From Chlorella sorokiniana (Eukaryota > Chlorophyta > Trebouxiophyceae > Chlorellales > Chlorellaceae), in assembly GCA_025917655.1 (NCBI GenBank), contig CP084611.1:4216001-4280000 (forward strand): 64,000 nt of DNA. The letters run 5' to 3'. A program made the position numbers and the translations under genes. Shown piece by piece: positions 1 through 11,295 of the stretch (within the stretch, counting starts at the first letter, position 1; every line of letters begins with the position of its first letter). The notes beneath the pieces were generated by a model, which did no database searches, was not told where the DNA came from, and worked only from the letters and a program-made list of their open reading frames with translations.

Positions 1-1
1 C

Positions 2-3000
2 TACGAAACGCTGGCCCACCAGCACGGCGCCGGCATCTCCTCCTTCTCCTTCACAGCCGCCTCGCCCAGCGTGGCCTCCGGCCGCCTGGCCTACGTGTAC
101 GGCCTGCGCGGCCCCGCCGCCAGCGTGGACACCGCCTGCTCCGCGTCGCTGGTGGCCGCCCACCTGGCGTGCCTGACGTTCAGGGGGCGGGTGGAGGGCG
201 CGCTGGCGGCGGGCGTGCTGCTGTGCCTGGTGCCCGAGTCCACGCTGATGCTCACCCGCGCCACCATGCTGTCGCCGGAGGGGCGCAGCAAGACGCTGGA
301 CGCGTCCGCCGACGGCTACGCCCGCGGCGAGGCCTGCCGCGTGCTCTTCCTGGCCCCGCCAGGCGCCGCACGCAGCGCGCGCCCCGCGCTGGGCCTGCTG
401 CTCGCCTCGGCCGTCAACGCAAACGGCCGGGCCAGCAGCCTGACGGCGCCAAACGGCCCCGCGCAGCAGGCGCTGCTGCGGGAGGCGCTGGCGGGCGGCG
501 GGGTGCGGGCGGGCGACGTGGCGGGCCTGCAGATGCACAGCAACGGCACAGCCCTGGGAGACCCCATCGAGGCTGGAGCCGCTGCCGCCATCCTGCTGGT
601 GGGGAGCGGCGCAGGCTCCTAGTTGCTTGTTGCTCCTCCTGGTTGTTCCTCCTAGTTGCTTGTTGAGCAGCTGCCCAACACCTTCAAGCAGGGCAGGACG
701 CACAGTGTACCATCCAATCTCACACCGCATTGCCACCGAGCTGATAAATTGTTTTTGCTCTGCCCTTCCCCTCTCCCGCAGGACGGCGCCCGCTCCCAGC
801 CACGCCGCGCCTTCCTGTTTGCCACCGTCAAGGGCTCAACGGGGCACCAGGAGTCGGGCGCGGGCGTGGCGGGGCTCATGGCCGCCGCCGAGCTGGTGCA
901 GGCAGCCGCTGTGCCCCCGCGCTGCACCTCCGCCACCTCAACCCCCACGTGTATGGCGCTCTGGCGGGGCACCAGGCCGCCATCGCCCGCGGCGGCCCCA
1001 ACGGCGTGCCCAACCCGCGGGCTGGCGCCGTTCCGGTGGTCGGCGTGAGCAGCTTTGGCGCGCAGGGCACCAATGCGCACGCGCTGCTGGCCGGCAGCGG
1101 TGCAGCTGTGACTCCTTCCACCTGGGCCGCGGGTGAGGCGCCTGTGTGGCGGCGGGCACGCTGCTACGTTGCCCCCGCGGCACAGCAGCTGCTGACGAGC
1201 GCGGTTCTGCTGCGCAAGCGCGGCCGCGGCGGCAGCATCACTCTGGAGAGCAGGCTGTCTGAGGCGCGGCTGGCTTACCTGTGGCAGTACAGCCTGCTGG
1301 GCCGTTCCTTCCTCGCCAGCTCAGCGCTGCTGGGCATGGCGGCCTCCCTCCTGCCGCTGCTGGGGCGGTGGCTGCTGGAGAGGACGAGGGCGCAGCCGCC
1401 TCATCGGCGGCGGTTGTCCAGGCTGCCATGGTGGCGCCAGCCGCGCTGCCCCTGGCGGCATCAGCTCGGGTGGCCCCGGCCGTGGCTCGCATCAAGCTGA
1501 CGGGCGCCAGCGGTGCCGTGGAGGCAGCCATGGGCGGCCAGCAGCTGCTGACTGCAGCGCTGGGCCTTGTCCCTGGAGCCTCGCGGCCAGCAGCCAGCCC
1601 TGGCAGCAGCTTGGTGGGTGCAGCCACATACAGCCTGCTTCCCATGCTGCTGCCGCCCTCAGCCCAGCAGCAGGCGGGCAAGGCAGCGGCGGCAGGCGGC
1701 ATCGTTGCAGACATCGGCGTCCTTGCTGCCGCAGAAGCATCGGGCTACGCGCTGCACCCCGCCCTCCTGGATGCCTGCCTGGGCCAGGCAGCCTCCCTGG
1801 CCGACCCTGCGGCCACGGCCCTCCCTGGCTGCGTACTGTGGCAGCCCTGGTGGTCGGCGGCAGCAGCCCCTGCGGAGGCGTCCTTGCGGGTGCCTACGCA
1901 CCCGCCGACGGCTGGCTGGCGGGCAGCGCGGGCCTGGAGGCAGCCGGCGGCGCTGGCCCTGCAGCCACAGTGCTGGGAGCAGTGCTGGGAGAGCAGGACA
2001 TGCCCCCATGTCCCCGGCCCGCGCGCCATGCCGCTGTCAGCCAGGGCGGGCGGCACTGGCGGCGCTGGCGAGGAGGCGGAGGAGGCAGGCGCCGGCATCC
2101 CCGCCGACCACCCGCTGCTGCAGATGGAGGAGGAGGAGCGGCTGCTGCACCTGCAGGCACAGGTGGGAGGGGCGGCTGCTGGTGTTGCGGCCCGGCCAAA
2201 TTCCTTCCCGGGGCACCAGGGAGGGCGCACCCAGAGGCAGCCATGCCTCCCCCTTGGGCGCACGCGCTCAGCTGCCTCTGTGGCTCTCGATCCGCGCAGG
2301 TGATGGGCGAGGTGCGGGCCATGCTGGGCCACGCTGTGCACCCCGACGAGCCGCTCATGGTGGCCGGGCTGGACTCGCGCGGCGGCATGGAGCTGCGCCG
2401 CTCCCTGGCAGACAGCCTGGGCCTGCAGGTGGGCCGGCAGCGGTAGCAGGGGTGCTCCGCATTGTTTTTTGAGAGCGGGGCGCGGGCCGCTCCAGCTTGT
2501 CCCCCTCCATCCTTTCTCGCACAAAGAAACAGACTCGCCCATTCTTCTCCCTCCCCTTGAATCTACTTCCCCCTGCAGCTGCCTGTCACTCTGCTGTACG
2601 ACTACCAGTCAGTGTCGGAGGTGGTGCATTACATCAGCGGAGCCCTGGCGGCGGGCGCCGCGGCGGCGGCAGAGCCCGGTGCAGCGGCGGGCAGCGGCAG
2701 CGTGGATTCGGATGCCGAGGACGTGTCGCCTGCGGCCGCCCGGCAGCCCCGTGTTGGCCCGGTCGGCGCGGACGACAAGCCCAGCCAGCTGCTGAAGACG
2801 CTGCGCTTGGCGCCCCCGAGCGCCCGCTGTTCCTGGCGGCGCCGGGCGTGGCCAACGCGCAGTCCGCCTACTTCTCCTTCTCCCAGTTCCTGCAGGCATG
2901 AAGGAGGGGTGCCTTGTTTGCTTCTGTGGGTGTGTTTTGAGGGGGGCCTTCACAGCTCTGCATGCAAGCTGCGGGTTCAGCTCTCTTCGCCTGTTCTTCC

Positions 3001-6000
3001 GCCTCACAGCCTTCCCCCTCCCTCCCCCTCCCCCTCGCACCGCGCCGCCTGCAGTGGTCCAGCCAGCCCATCTACGTGCTGGACAAGGACAACGACCTGG
3101 ACGTGAGCGGGCTGGCGGCGGTGAACGCCGCCGACATCGTGCGGGTGCAGCCGCAGGGCCCCTACCTGCTGGGGGGCACTCCTACGGCGGCGCGGTGGCC
3201 CTGGAGGTCGCCATGGTGCTGGAGAGCTGGGGGCACACCGTGGGGCTGGTGCTGGTGAGCGGCGGGGGGGGGGAGGGGATGCAGAGGCAGTGGGGGAGGG
3301 ATGGGGAAGCAGTGGGCAGGAGCCCTGTCCCGTCGCACCCACACCCTGGTCCGAGCTGCACCTCTTGCCCCCTGATCCCACTGCTGCATGCCCCTCCTGC
3401 GCCCCCTGCCCCCCCCGCAGATCATGGACACCCCCGCCCCGACCAGATCCGTCGGGCGCAGCCAGAGGCGGAGGCGGCCAGCGAGGAGGACTCGCTGGAG
3501 CTGATGGAGATGATCCTGGGGGCGCTGGGTGGGTGGCGGCGAAGGGGCCGGGCAGCAAGGGCTGGGGGCGCTGGAGGACACGCACGGCTGTGCAGTATGC
3601 GGACAGTTTTCCTCCCGTTGCTGCCGCTCTCCTTGGGTGGTCTGTGTTCGTGACTCTCTGCCCTACCCTGCCCCCACAGGACGCGATGCGCTGGGCATGG
3701 GCTCTTCCATCGCGCACCCCGCGAGAGCGAGGAGTGGAGGGGGATGAGCCTGGAGCAGAAGTTCGAGTTCTTCGCGCCCATCTGGCGGGTCATGGTGGGT
3801 GCCCGGGCGGCTGGGGGAGGGCGCAGCGGGAGACGAGCGGGCACAGCAGCGCTGCGTCCCCGCCCCGCCCCCACAGCCTCGGCCCACACCCGACCTGAGC
3901 TCCTGCTGCGTGTGTGACACTTTCCATCCCCCCTCCCCCCGCTTCCCCCAGCGCGACTCCAACATGAGCGTGGAGGAGGTGCGGCAGCAGGTGGAGTACG
4001 TGGCCCTGGTCACCAAGCAGGCCTCCTCGGTGTCGGACCTGCGCCGCTTCGCCTTCTCCGCCCCCGCCATCAGCGCGCCCGTGGTCTACTTCCGCGCCGC
4101 CGCGCCGGGCGTGTGCACCTACATGGACGACAGACGCGACGCGGGTGGGCCCCCGGCTGTTGCGGCAGTGTGGGAGGGGCCGGTCGCGGCGTCGAGCGGC
4201 GGCACGCCCGGCTGCTGCCTGCGTGCAGTACACGCCCGGGCTGCCCACCCAGCCCTCCCGCGCCCCCACGCCTGCAGCCGTGCCCCACGGGGCCTGCTGG
4301 TACGACCTGTGCGACGACTGCGAGGTGATCGACGTGCCGGGGGACCACTTCTCCATACTGAGACAGGTGGGCTGAAGTGTGTGCGTGTGTGTGTGTGTGC
4401 GTGTGTGTGTGTGTGTGGGGGCAGGGGGTCGGGGGTCGGGGGCGCACCCTGCAAGTGAAAGGACGAAAGGACGTATCAGCAAGCTGGCCCACTGGCTCGG
4501 CCTCCCCACGTCAAGTTGCCTCCCGACCTCCTGACCTCCTTCGACTCTGGCGCCCCTCCCGCTCCCCTGCGCAGGACCTTGGCGACATGAACCTGATCGT
4601 GACCGCGCTGAAGCAGAAGCTGGCACCCTTTGGCTGGAGCGAGACACTGCGCCGTGGCGGCGAGCAGCGCGGCTACGCTGTGTCGGCGGTGAGCGCCCGG
4701 CCACCTCCCCCAGGCCACCTGCCTTGGGGCCAGCTGCTGAGCGCAGCCGGGCTGATGAGGGTGCCTCCCTGGTCAGATGCACCGGCTGTGCTTGGTGTGG
4801 GGCGATCTGTGGTCTTCACGGCTTTCCATGCCGCTTGCCGACCCTTGCAGGCGGAGATGCAGGACATCGACAGCTACCTGCAGAAGATGGGGTGCGGGAC
4901 CCCGCCCTGCGCAGGAGGCTGGAAACCGCGGTGCCCTTCGCCGACCAGGCAGCCCTGGCCGGGGCGGCGCCGGGGGTCCGCGCAAGGCGGTGGCGCCGCT
5001 GAACTCCGCAGCCCACGAGGCAGCAGCCGGGCGCGGTGTGCACGGAGCGCCGGTGCTGCTGGCGTGCTGCGACGCGGGCGGCGGGCTGGGCGGGATGGAG
5101 GCCCTGCTGGCAGGGCTGGAGCTACCGGTCTTTGCGGTGCGTGTGCCGGATGAGGAGGCGGCGGACGACCCTGCTGACGTGGCAGAAGCCGCCATGCTGG
5201 CGCTCAAGGCCGCCCGCGGCCTCGTACCCGCCGCCAGCCCGCTCCTGGTGGGCGGCGTCGGCCACGGTGCCGTCCTGGCGCACGAGATGGCGCTGCAGCT
5301 GGCGGCGGCGGCACCTGGCGCCCCGCTGGCCCTGGTGCTGCTTGAGGGGTGCCACTCGCCGCGTTATCCGGCCGCCCTGCTCAGCTGGCTGCCTCCCGCT
5401 CAGCGGGAGGAGGTGTGCCAGGTGGCAGCAGCGCTTTACCCGGTGGTGGCGGCGGCGGCAGGTGCGGCAGCCCCGGGCGTGGAGGCCTTTGCCGCCCGCC
5501 TGGCCAGCCTGCCCGGTTACGATGAGCAGCTGGACTATGTGGCTTCCTTCAAGCCGGCAGAGGTGCGTGCGTGGCTGGCGGCGGCAGCGGCGATGATGCA
5601 GTGCTGCCTCGGGGAGAGCTCTGGCTCTCGTCTGCTTCTCAAAGCAGCCTGGCTTCCAACAGAGCTGAGGACATTATTGGCTCTTAACATTTTCGGCTTG
5701 CATGCGCGTCCGCATTGCCTCCAGTCTCAGCTCCGCCCCCTCCTCCTTGCTTTCCCCTGCAGGAGAGCCAGTCGAGGTGGGGCCGCCGCATCACCGACCT
5801 GCTGGACCGGCTGGCCCACTGGCAGGCCCTGGCTGGGGCCAACCAGGCCACAGACATCTTCTCCGGCCCCGTGCTGCTGCTCGCCCGCCCGCGAGCCCTT
5901 GGCGCAGCCGCCAGCCTGCTCGCCGGCGGCGGACCGGGCGGCGAGTGGCGCAGCATCGCGTCGCTGGTGCTCCCTGCGGAGCTGGTCGAGCTGGCGGAGG

Positions 6001-7350
6001 GTGCGGGCGGCACGGTGGTGCGGCAGGTGCAGGCCGCGCTGCTGGCGGCGGTGCGCCAGGCGGAGGAGGAGGAGGCGGCGGCGCCCGAGGAGGCTGCGGC
6101 GGAGGCAGGGTCCAGCATGGCGATGACCCCCGCCCGCCGCCCTCCCCTGCCCCGCCCCTCCCCCGCCACCGGACAGCGACACAGCCAGCGTGGTGCTGCC
6201 CCTCAACCGGCTGTGCCCCGAGCGGCGCTACATCCTGCGCCGCGGCGGGCGCTCCGGCACGCCGCGCGCGCTGCTCACGCCGCCGCTGGCCCGCCTGCCG
6301 CTGTGGCTGGTGCATGGCGAAACGGGGCCATCACCGGCGGCCTGAAGGAGGTGGCCGCTGCTCTCCCGCTGCCCGTGTACGGCCTGGCCATGGGCGGCGC
6401 CGCCGCCGCACTCTCCTCCCTGGACGAGCTGGCGGCGCACTACGTGGCGGCGGTGACGGCGGTGCAGCCCCACGGGCCGTACCTCCTCGCCGGCTGCTCC
6501 GTGGCTGGCGCGGCGGTGGCTGCGGCCGCCGCGGTGCGGCTGCAGGAGGCGGGGCAGCGCGTCGGGCTGCTGCTGTTGGATGGTTGCCTGGGCCAGCCGG
6601 CGGGGCTGCCCCTGCACGATGCCACCTGGTGAGTCGAGTGCGACTGTGCGTGTGCGTGTGGAGGGGCGGGGACGCCCGTCGCAGCGCTGCGAATCGGCTG
6701 GTGGAGCACTCATTTGTTGTGATAAGGCTGGACCCCTCCCTGCCTGTGCCCCTTTGCACGCTCGCTCACTGCGTGCGGTGTACCCCCCGTACTGCCTCAC
6801 CCCTCGCAGGTACGCCCTGTACCACCTGCTGTGCGAGATCGGCACCCTGCGGGGGCCCATGGGCGACTTCATCGACCAGGTGCGAGCGGCGGGCACCCCC
6901 ACCCAGCAGCTGCGCCTGCTCAACGCGTACCGCCCGCCGGAGCTGAGCGGCGGCGCCGCCGCTGACGAGGCGTGGGACGCGGCGGTGTACACCACCCTGG
7001 ACCGAGCCACGCTGCTCAAGCGCCTGCTGCGCGGCGGCCGTGACAGCTCGCAGAGCGCCAGCTCAGCCAGCAGCCCCCGCAGCAGCGCCACCAGCCGCAG
7101 CAGCGGCGGCACCAGCAGCAGCGGCGGCAGCGGCGCCGGCGCCTTTTCCGGTCCGGTGGCGGCGCTGCTGCCGCGCGACCGCCTGGGCGGCATGATGCTG
7201 GATGCCACGAGCAGGCAGCTGCGCCGCGGCGACGTGCTGCACGTGCCGTTAGGGGCGCGCCACACAGAGTGCCTGCTGAGCCCGCAAGGGCGGCAGGAAA
7301 CGGCGGCAGCCCTGACCGACGCCGTCAAGGCGCTGCTGCAGCTCCTGTAG
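2..7350 (+). CDS. Type I polyketide synthase, C-terminal part (KS - DH-like - ACP - three TE-like domains), 5' partial
   Basis: The window opens inside a ketosynthase. The KS keeps its catalytic residues: [10 protein letters not shown] (Cys, about nt 130-160), [11 protein letters not shown] (first His, in place of the usual HGTGT) and [13 protein letters not shown] (second His). KS ends at [16 protein letters not shown] near nt 1080. A DH-like double-hotdog follows: its first half shows [12 protein letters not shown] where a catalytic His is expected, while the second half keeps [10 protein letters not shown] (about nt 1750). The ACP is near nt 2290-2640, with serine in [10 protein letters not shown] rather than GxDSL. 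Next come three alpha/beta-hydrolase thioesterase-like domains: TE1 (about 2830-4650) with GGHSYGG and His in [11 protein letters not shown]2 (about 5040-5600) with GGVGHGA, lacking the Ser; TE3 (about 6290-7350) with AGCSVAG and a late His (GARHTECL). No AT, KR or ER lies between KS and ACP. Short GT-AG introns interrupt it. The frame slips once at the TE1 active site, at a G run near 3171, probably a base-calling error. Product unknown. Confidence 0.9.
4378..4417. repeat. (TG)n microsatellite in a polyketide synthase intron
   Basis: About 40 bases of imperfect TG/CG dinucleotides directly follow the exon ending in DHFSILRQ. They lie inside an intron that ends at a CAG near 4575. Confidence 0.9.
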
Positions 7351-7458
7351 CGCGCCCTGCGGCTCGCCCGGCGTGAGCTGAAGGTGCACGGCAGGGACAG
7401 CCTGGTGTCGAGCCACAGAATCGTCCATGGTTGCATACAGTACTAAGCACACAAGGAT

Positions 7459-7463
7459 GTAAA
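7459..7463 (+). terminator. Candidate TGTAA polyadenylation signal of the polyketide synthase
   Basis: TGTAA, the usual green-algal polyadenylation signal, lies about 110 bases after the stop codon at 7350. Confidence 0.5.
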
Positions 7464-7578
7464 CAGTACAATGACGGTACAACAAGTAACAGTGCACACA
7501 TGGTACAACGCCACGGCGCACAGCCTGCAGCCGGGGGTGGGTGCAGGTGGAGGTACGGCGGGGGCAGCGGCGCCTGCC

Positions 7579-8666
7579 TCACCGCCACTCCCAGCAGTGC
7601 GTCAGCGTGCCGTCTGACCGCTGCTCCTCGGTGGTGAAGCTGCCAGCTGGCAGCCCGCCGGGCACCCGCACGCCCACGCGCTTGCAGGTGTACTGCAGGA
7701 TGTGGGTGGGTGGGGGTGGGTGGGTGGGCTGGGGGGGGGGGCGCCCGGAGGGAGAGGTGTGTGAGCAGGAAGAGGTTGGGTTCTAGGAAGGGGGCTGCGG
7801 CGGGCAGCGAAGAGACGGGTGCTGGCCACAGAGCGCAGCGGGTGCTCCCCGCCAGCCCACCCTGGAGAGAAGGCCCGGGTAGCTCTGGCTCTCCTTCGCC
7901 TCCACCTCCTCCACCAGGCTCTCCTCATCCACCTCCACCTGCGGGCCGCGGCTGTGCACGCTTCAGCGCGGGGCACGGTGCACCCCGCTGCAGGCTGCGG
8001 GCCTTGCATGGTGCCTGCGCCGAGCGCAGCGGCCCTGCGGTGGATGGCGGCGCACCTGCGGGTCGGCGGGCAGCACCGGCCCCAGCTCCTCCAGCACCGC
8101 CCGCACCGCTGCCCCCTGCCACCGCTCCCCGCAATCATCTTCTCGCTCAGGGGCAGGCCGCGGACGCGCCGGCTGCCATTGGGAAGCACCTGCCGAGGGT
8201 GGAAGTTGGGCAGCGCTCGAGAATGCACCGTGGCCCAACCCAGCCCAGGCCCCTCTCCCCCAAGACAGGGGACGGGTTTGCCCACCTGCTCTGCTTCATA
8301 CAGAATCTTGCCCTCGTCATTGGATATCAACACGTTCATGACTGCGACTTCCCGCGTAGGCCTGCTGCCCTCCAGGAACAGCTGCGTCTCTCCCTCCTGG
8401 ACCTCCACCCTGGCAATCAGGCGCAGCGGGCGCGCGTGCGTGAGCGTGATGCGCACTTAATAAGCTTTCGCCGGCTCAGACTGCAGCATGCTGAACGGCC
8501 TGTCTGCCAGCAGCAAACCCCACCCACCACAACTGTTGCACAGTCTTCGCGGCCCCTGTGCCATAACAGTCTAGGGGATGCCGCCGCTGGCCAGCCACAC
8601 CGCAAGATCCTCCACGCTGCTGCCGGCAAACGCCGTCCGCCCGCTCGACGCTGCTGCCGAGGACAT
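7579..8666 (-). CDS. Nudix-like protein with a degenerate Nudix box
   Basis: At least four exons on the minus strand. The start is taken at 8666 (MSSAAASSGRTAFAG). The middle exon reads LTHARPLRLIARVEVQ... NVLISNDEGKILYEAEQ. The next holds LPLSEKMIAGERWQGAAVRA followed by VLEELG, which resembles the Nudix box GX5EX7REUXEEXGU except that the RE pair is RA, so catalysis is doubtful. The last two exons give ESQSYPGLLSR and YTCKRVGV, ending GTLTHCWEWR. Two junctions need help: the Nudix exon is one base short in the C run at 8127-8130, and the exon ending LASGGIP continues sensibly as LDCYGTGAAKTVQQLW only with one more C. The fold assignment rests on the box pattern alone; substrate and location are unknown. 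Confidence 0.55.
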
Positions 8667-9211
8667 GGCTCGTGCACACTGCGGGGAGGCCCTGCTTGAC
8701 CTCGCTGTGTGCAATACAGCGCCAGGCTGCAGTGAGAAGCTTGAAACTACAGAGCAGTGCAAAGGCGGTGGACATGAGTTTTGAGTGGCGGTGGTTCGCC
8801 AGGCCGCTTCTACAGACCTGCCGCCACCTTGCAGCGTCTGCAGGGCTTGCGGGCGTCGACAATCGTGCCTCACGCATCAGCATCTCTTGCCTGCTGTTGC
8901 CTTGATAGAGCCCCCAGAACAAGCCCAGACCCGCACAGAAGCGGGTGGGCGCCCTCGCTCAATCAAGATCTCGTTTCGATGATACTCTCTGTGGTCGTCT
9001 CTTTGATCACGACAGCGTGGAGGAACAAACGGGAGCGCTGGCGGTACGGACGTCCTGCGTGGCCCCAGACCGTCTCTACATTGATGATGATGACGATCGA
9101 AACAAATTCATGTGTGCAGTAGCGGTAACCAAGGCTCCCGCTCCGGCGGCACCGTGTCGACCTGCTCGGCACTTGCCAACCAGGGGGAGCTGTAGTCTGT
9201 CACAGCAGCGC
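8667..9211. other. Divergent intergenic region
   Basis: Lies between the 5' ends of the Nudix-like gene and the exonuclease gene. It probably holds both promoters and the unresolved first exon of the exonuclease. I see no convincing TATA box or other named site. Confidence 0.4.
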
Positions 9212-10769
9212 CTGCGCAGCAGACGTATTGTTAGTAGATGGCTCAAATGTTCTTGCCAGAGCACATGCCGACCTGCGCCGTGGTGCCCTCCTGCCAGGCG
9301 AGACGGCGGCGACATGCTTTGCTGACTGGCTGCAGTTCTTATCAGCGGTGGCGAAGCCGCAGCTGTTGGTGTCGGTGTTCGACACGCCCCAAGCCGCTCG
9401 GCAGCAGCAGCAGCAGCAGCGGCAGCAGCTAGCCCCAGAGTACCTGGCGCGCCGCAAGCGCCGCAGGAGCGCTTCAGCCAGAACGGCAAGCACCGCGGGA
9501 AGCAGCAGCGCGCCTCGCGCCGCTGCAGGCGACCCATTGCGCCCCTTCAAGCAACAGGTGATGCAGCAGGGAGGCGTGTGCCTGGAGGCGGCAGGCGGCT
9601 GGGAGGCAGATGACGGCATGGCCGCAGCCTGTCGCGTCGTGGCGCAGCGCCACCCCACCGCCAGCATCCTGTTGGCATCGGGCGATGCCGACATGCAGCA
9701 GCTGTTGACTGCACAGGTCGGTGCCAACGAGGCTCTGAGCGCACGGTGCAGGGCAGAGCGCGTGACCAGCCCAAGATCACCACACACCATGCTCCCTGCC
9801 GCGTTTGCTGCCGCCGCCTAGCAGGTGTCCTGGCTGCAGCTGCACAACCAGCCCAGCCTGAGCTGTCCGCTGGCAGCAGAGATTCTGACAGCGGCATCAT
9901 TCCAGCAGCGCTACGGCTTCCAGCCCGCGGCTTACCCGGACTGGCTGGCTTTCACGGGTGGGCAGCCCATTTGCTGGTTTGGCTGGGTTTCGGGCCCCAC
10001 GCGGCTGCCTTGGCCACGCTCAACCCAGCGCTGCTTCCCGTGCCCGCAGGCAAGAAGGAGGCCAGCATCGCGGGCGCCAGCGTGGGGGCCAAGACTGCTG
10101 CAAAGCTGTTGGGGCGCTACGGCAGCTTGGATGGGGCGTTGGCGGCGGCGGCAGCCGGGAGCTGAAGGGCTGGGGCCCTGCGGCTGTGCGGCTGCTGGGC
10201 GGCAGCGCCGGCAGCGAGGAGGCCGCCCAGCGCGAAGCGTTTCTGCGGCGCAACCGGGCGCTGTTTGCGGCCAACGCGGATCCCGCTGCTGTCTCCCCCG
10301 CGGCATGCAGCAGCTGCTTGCAGCCCTCCACAGCCTGCAGCCCGCTGCCCGTGGCAGCGCCGACAGCAGCGGAAGTCCAGCAGGATCGCTGCCCGTGCAC
10401 CTGGCCTGGCAGCACCCGCTGCACGCGCGGCGGCGGTGGCGCCAGCTGCTCCAGCTGTCGCCAGGCCCGGCAGGCGGCTTTCCGCAGCAGCTTGTGACCC
10501 GCGAGGGCCTGGCAGCAAACCGGCTGACCCAGCGGGATGGCCAGCGCACCGCCTCCCTCTGCATCTGCCCGTGCGACGTCACCCCGCACGCCTGGCCCCA
10601 AGCTCTGGCAGCGGGGGAGCTGGAGCAAGGCAGGACAGCGGCGCTGGTGCCGCTGCTGAACGGCTCGGCGCGGCACCATGTGCGCCTGCTGCGCCCGGGC
10701 GGGGTACCGTGTCGAGCTGCGAGCAGCAGGCGTGAAGGCTGGCTGATGCAGCAGACTGGCTTGTTGTGA
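9212..10769 (+). CDS. Plant-type 5'-3' exonuclease (PIN/FEN-like), probably organellar
   Basis: Shows the core of the polymerase-I-like 5'-3' exonuclease family: VLLVDGSNVLARAH at the N-terminus, a poly-Gln insert near 9400, then AAGGWEADDGMAAA and ILLASGDADMQQLL, both carrying metal-binding acidic residues. Introns follow near 9717 and 9955. The helix-hairpin-helix segment is GKKEASIAGASVGAKTAAKL, lacking the aspartates of the usual GDxSDN. The C-terminus continues through QQLVTREGLAANRLTQRDG to about 10755-10769. The frame drifts by one base at 10157, 10295 and 10701, always in a G or C run. The first exon and ATG are not identified; the frame is open from about 9129 without a Met. Land-plant relatives are reported from organelles, so organellar DNA processing is an inference. 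Confidence 0.75.
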
Positions 10770-11132
10770 TTGCTGAGGAACCTGTGCACCAGCGGCATGC
10801 TGATGTTTGGATGAAAGATGCCAGAAGGGCATGCAAACCTGCGGGCGCTGCGGCTGGCTGAACAGCAGCACGATGAGGCGCTGCTGGGGCATCATGCGTG
10901 TACCACAGGAATGCAGCACTGGGGGAGGACCAGGTATCCTTGGCCGCCGCTCACCGCACAGCATGAACATCATCAGTCGCAATCATGTGCGCTGGGAAGC
11001 CAGATTGCAGTGCGGCGGGAGTCCCCCGGCGACGCTTTCTAGTGCTCAATAGTCAATATATTGCTACCCCATTCCCGTCCACCCAGCGGTGGACTAAGAG
11101 CAACAATTGAACTGGAGCAAAATATCGATGAC
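10770..11132. other. Intergenic, no gene recognised
   Basis: A short open stretch around 10807-11052 has no recognisable motif and is probably 3' untranslated sequence of the exonuclease gene. GC falls near 11050-11130, just before the tRNA gene. Confidence 0.4.
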
Positions 11133-11204
11133 GGGGACAACCGAGAATTGAACTCGGGACCTCTCGCACCCTAAGCGAGAATCATACCACTAGACCATTG
11201 TCCC
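11133..11204 (-). tRNA. tRNA-Pro (anticodon AGG)
   Basis: Read on the minus strand, the 72-nt gene has a 7-bp acceptor stem (GGGACAA with TTGTCCC), a D-arm TCTAGTGGTATGA, an anticodon stem TCTCGC/GCGAGA around loop TTAGGGT (anticodon AGG), and a T-arm CCGAG-TTCAATT-CTCGG. The discriminator base is C. There is no intron. Confidence 0.95.
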
Positions 11205-11284
11205 GTGGCGTTGGGTGGCGCCCCAACGCATAATTTTCGAATTTCCTGTCTACCACATCAACAGACCACCTGTTTTTCGTCAAA

Positions 11285-11295
11285 AAAATCCATCT
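11285..11295. repeat. Candidate target-site duplication, left copy
   Basis: The 11-mer AAAATCCATCT recurs exactly at 13684-13694, directly after the tail of the LINE copy that starts here. Confidence 0.55.

Noticed and set aside
1745-2542. Long antisense frames across the polyketide synthase and other genes
   Set aside because: High GC makes stops rare on the opposite strand. None shows motifs, and the sense strand has recognisable domains throughout.
4378-4417. TG repeat as a structured array or CRISPR-like feature
   Set aside because: It is a simple dinucleotide microsatellite inside an intron, with no spacers.
5040-7350. TE2-TE3 as an independent hydrolase gene
   Set aside because: Exons with GT-AG borders run on from TE1 without a start context, a stop in frame or a polyadenylation signal between them.
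8571-8873. SET-domain methyltransferase start (SSVEDLAVWLASGGIP resembles such N-termini)
   Set aside because: The following sequence matches no SET motif, and it reads better as the first exon of the Nudix-like gene.
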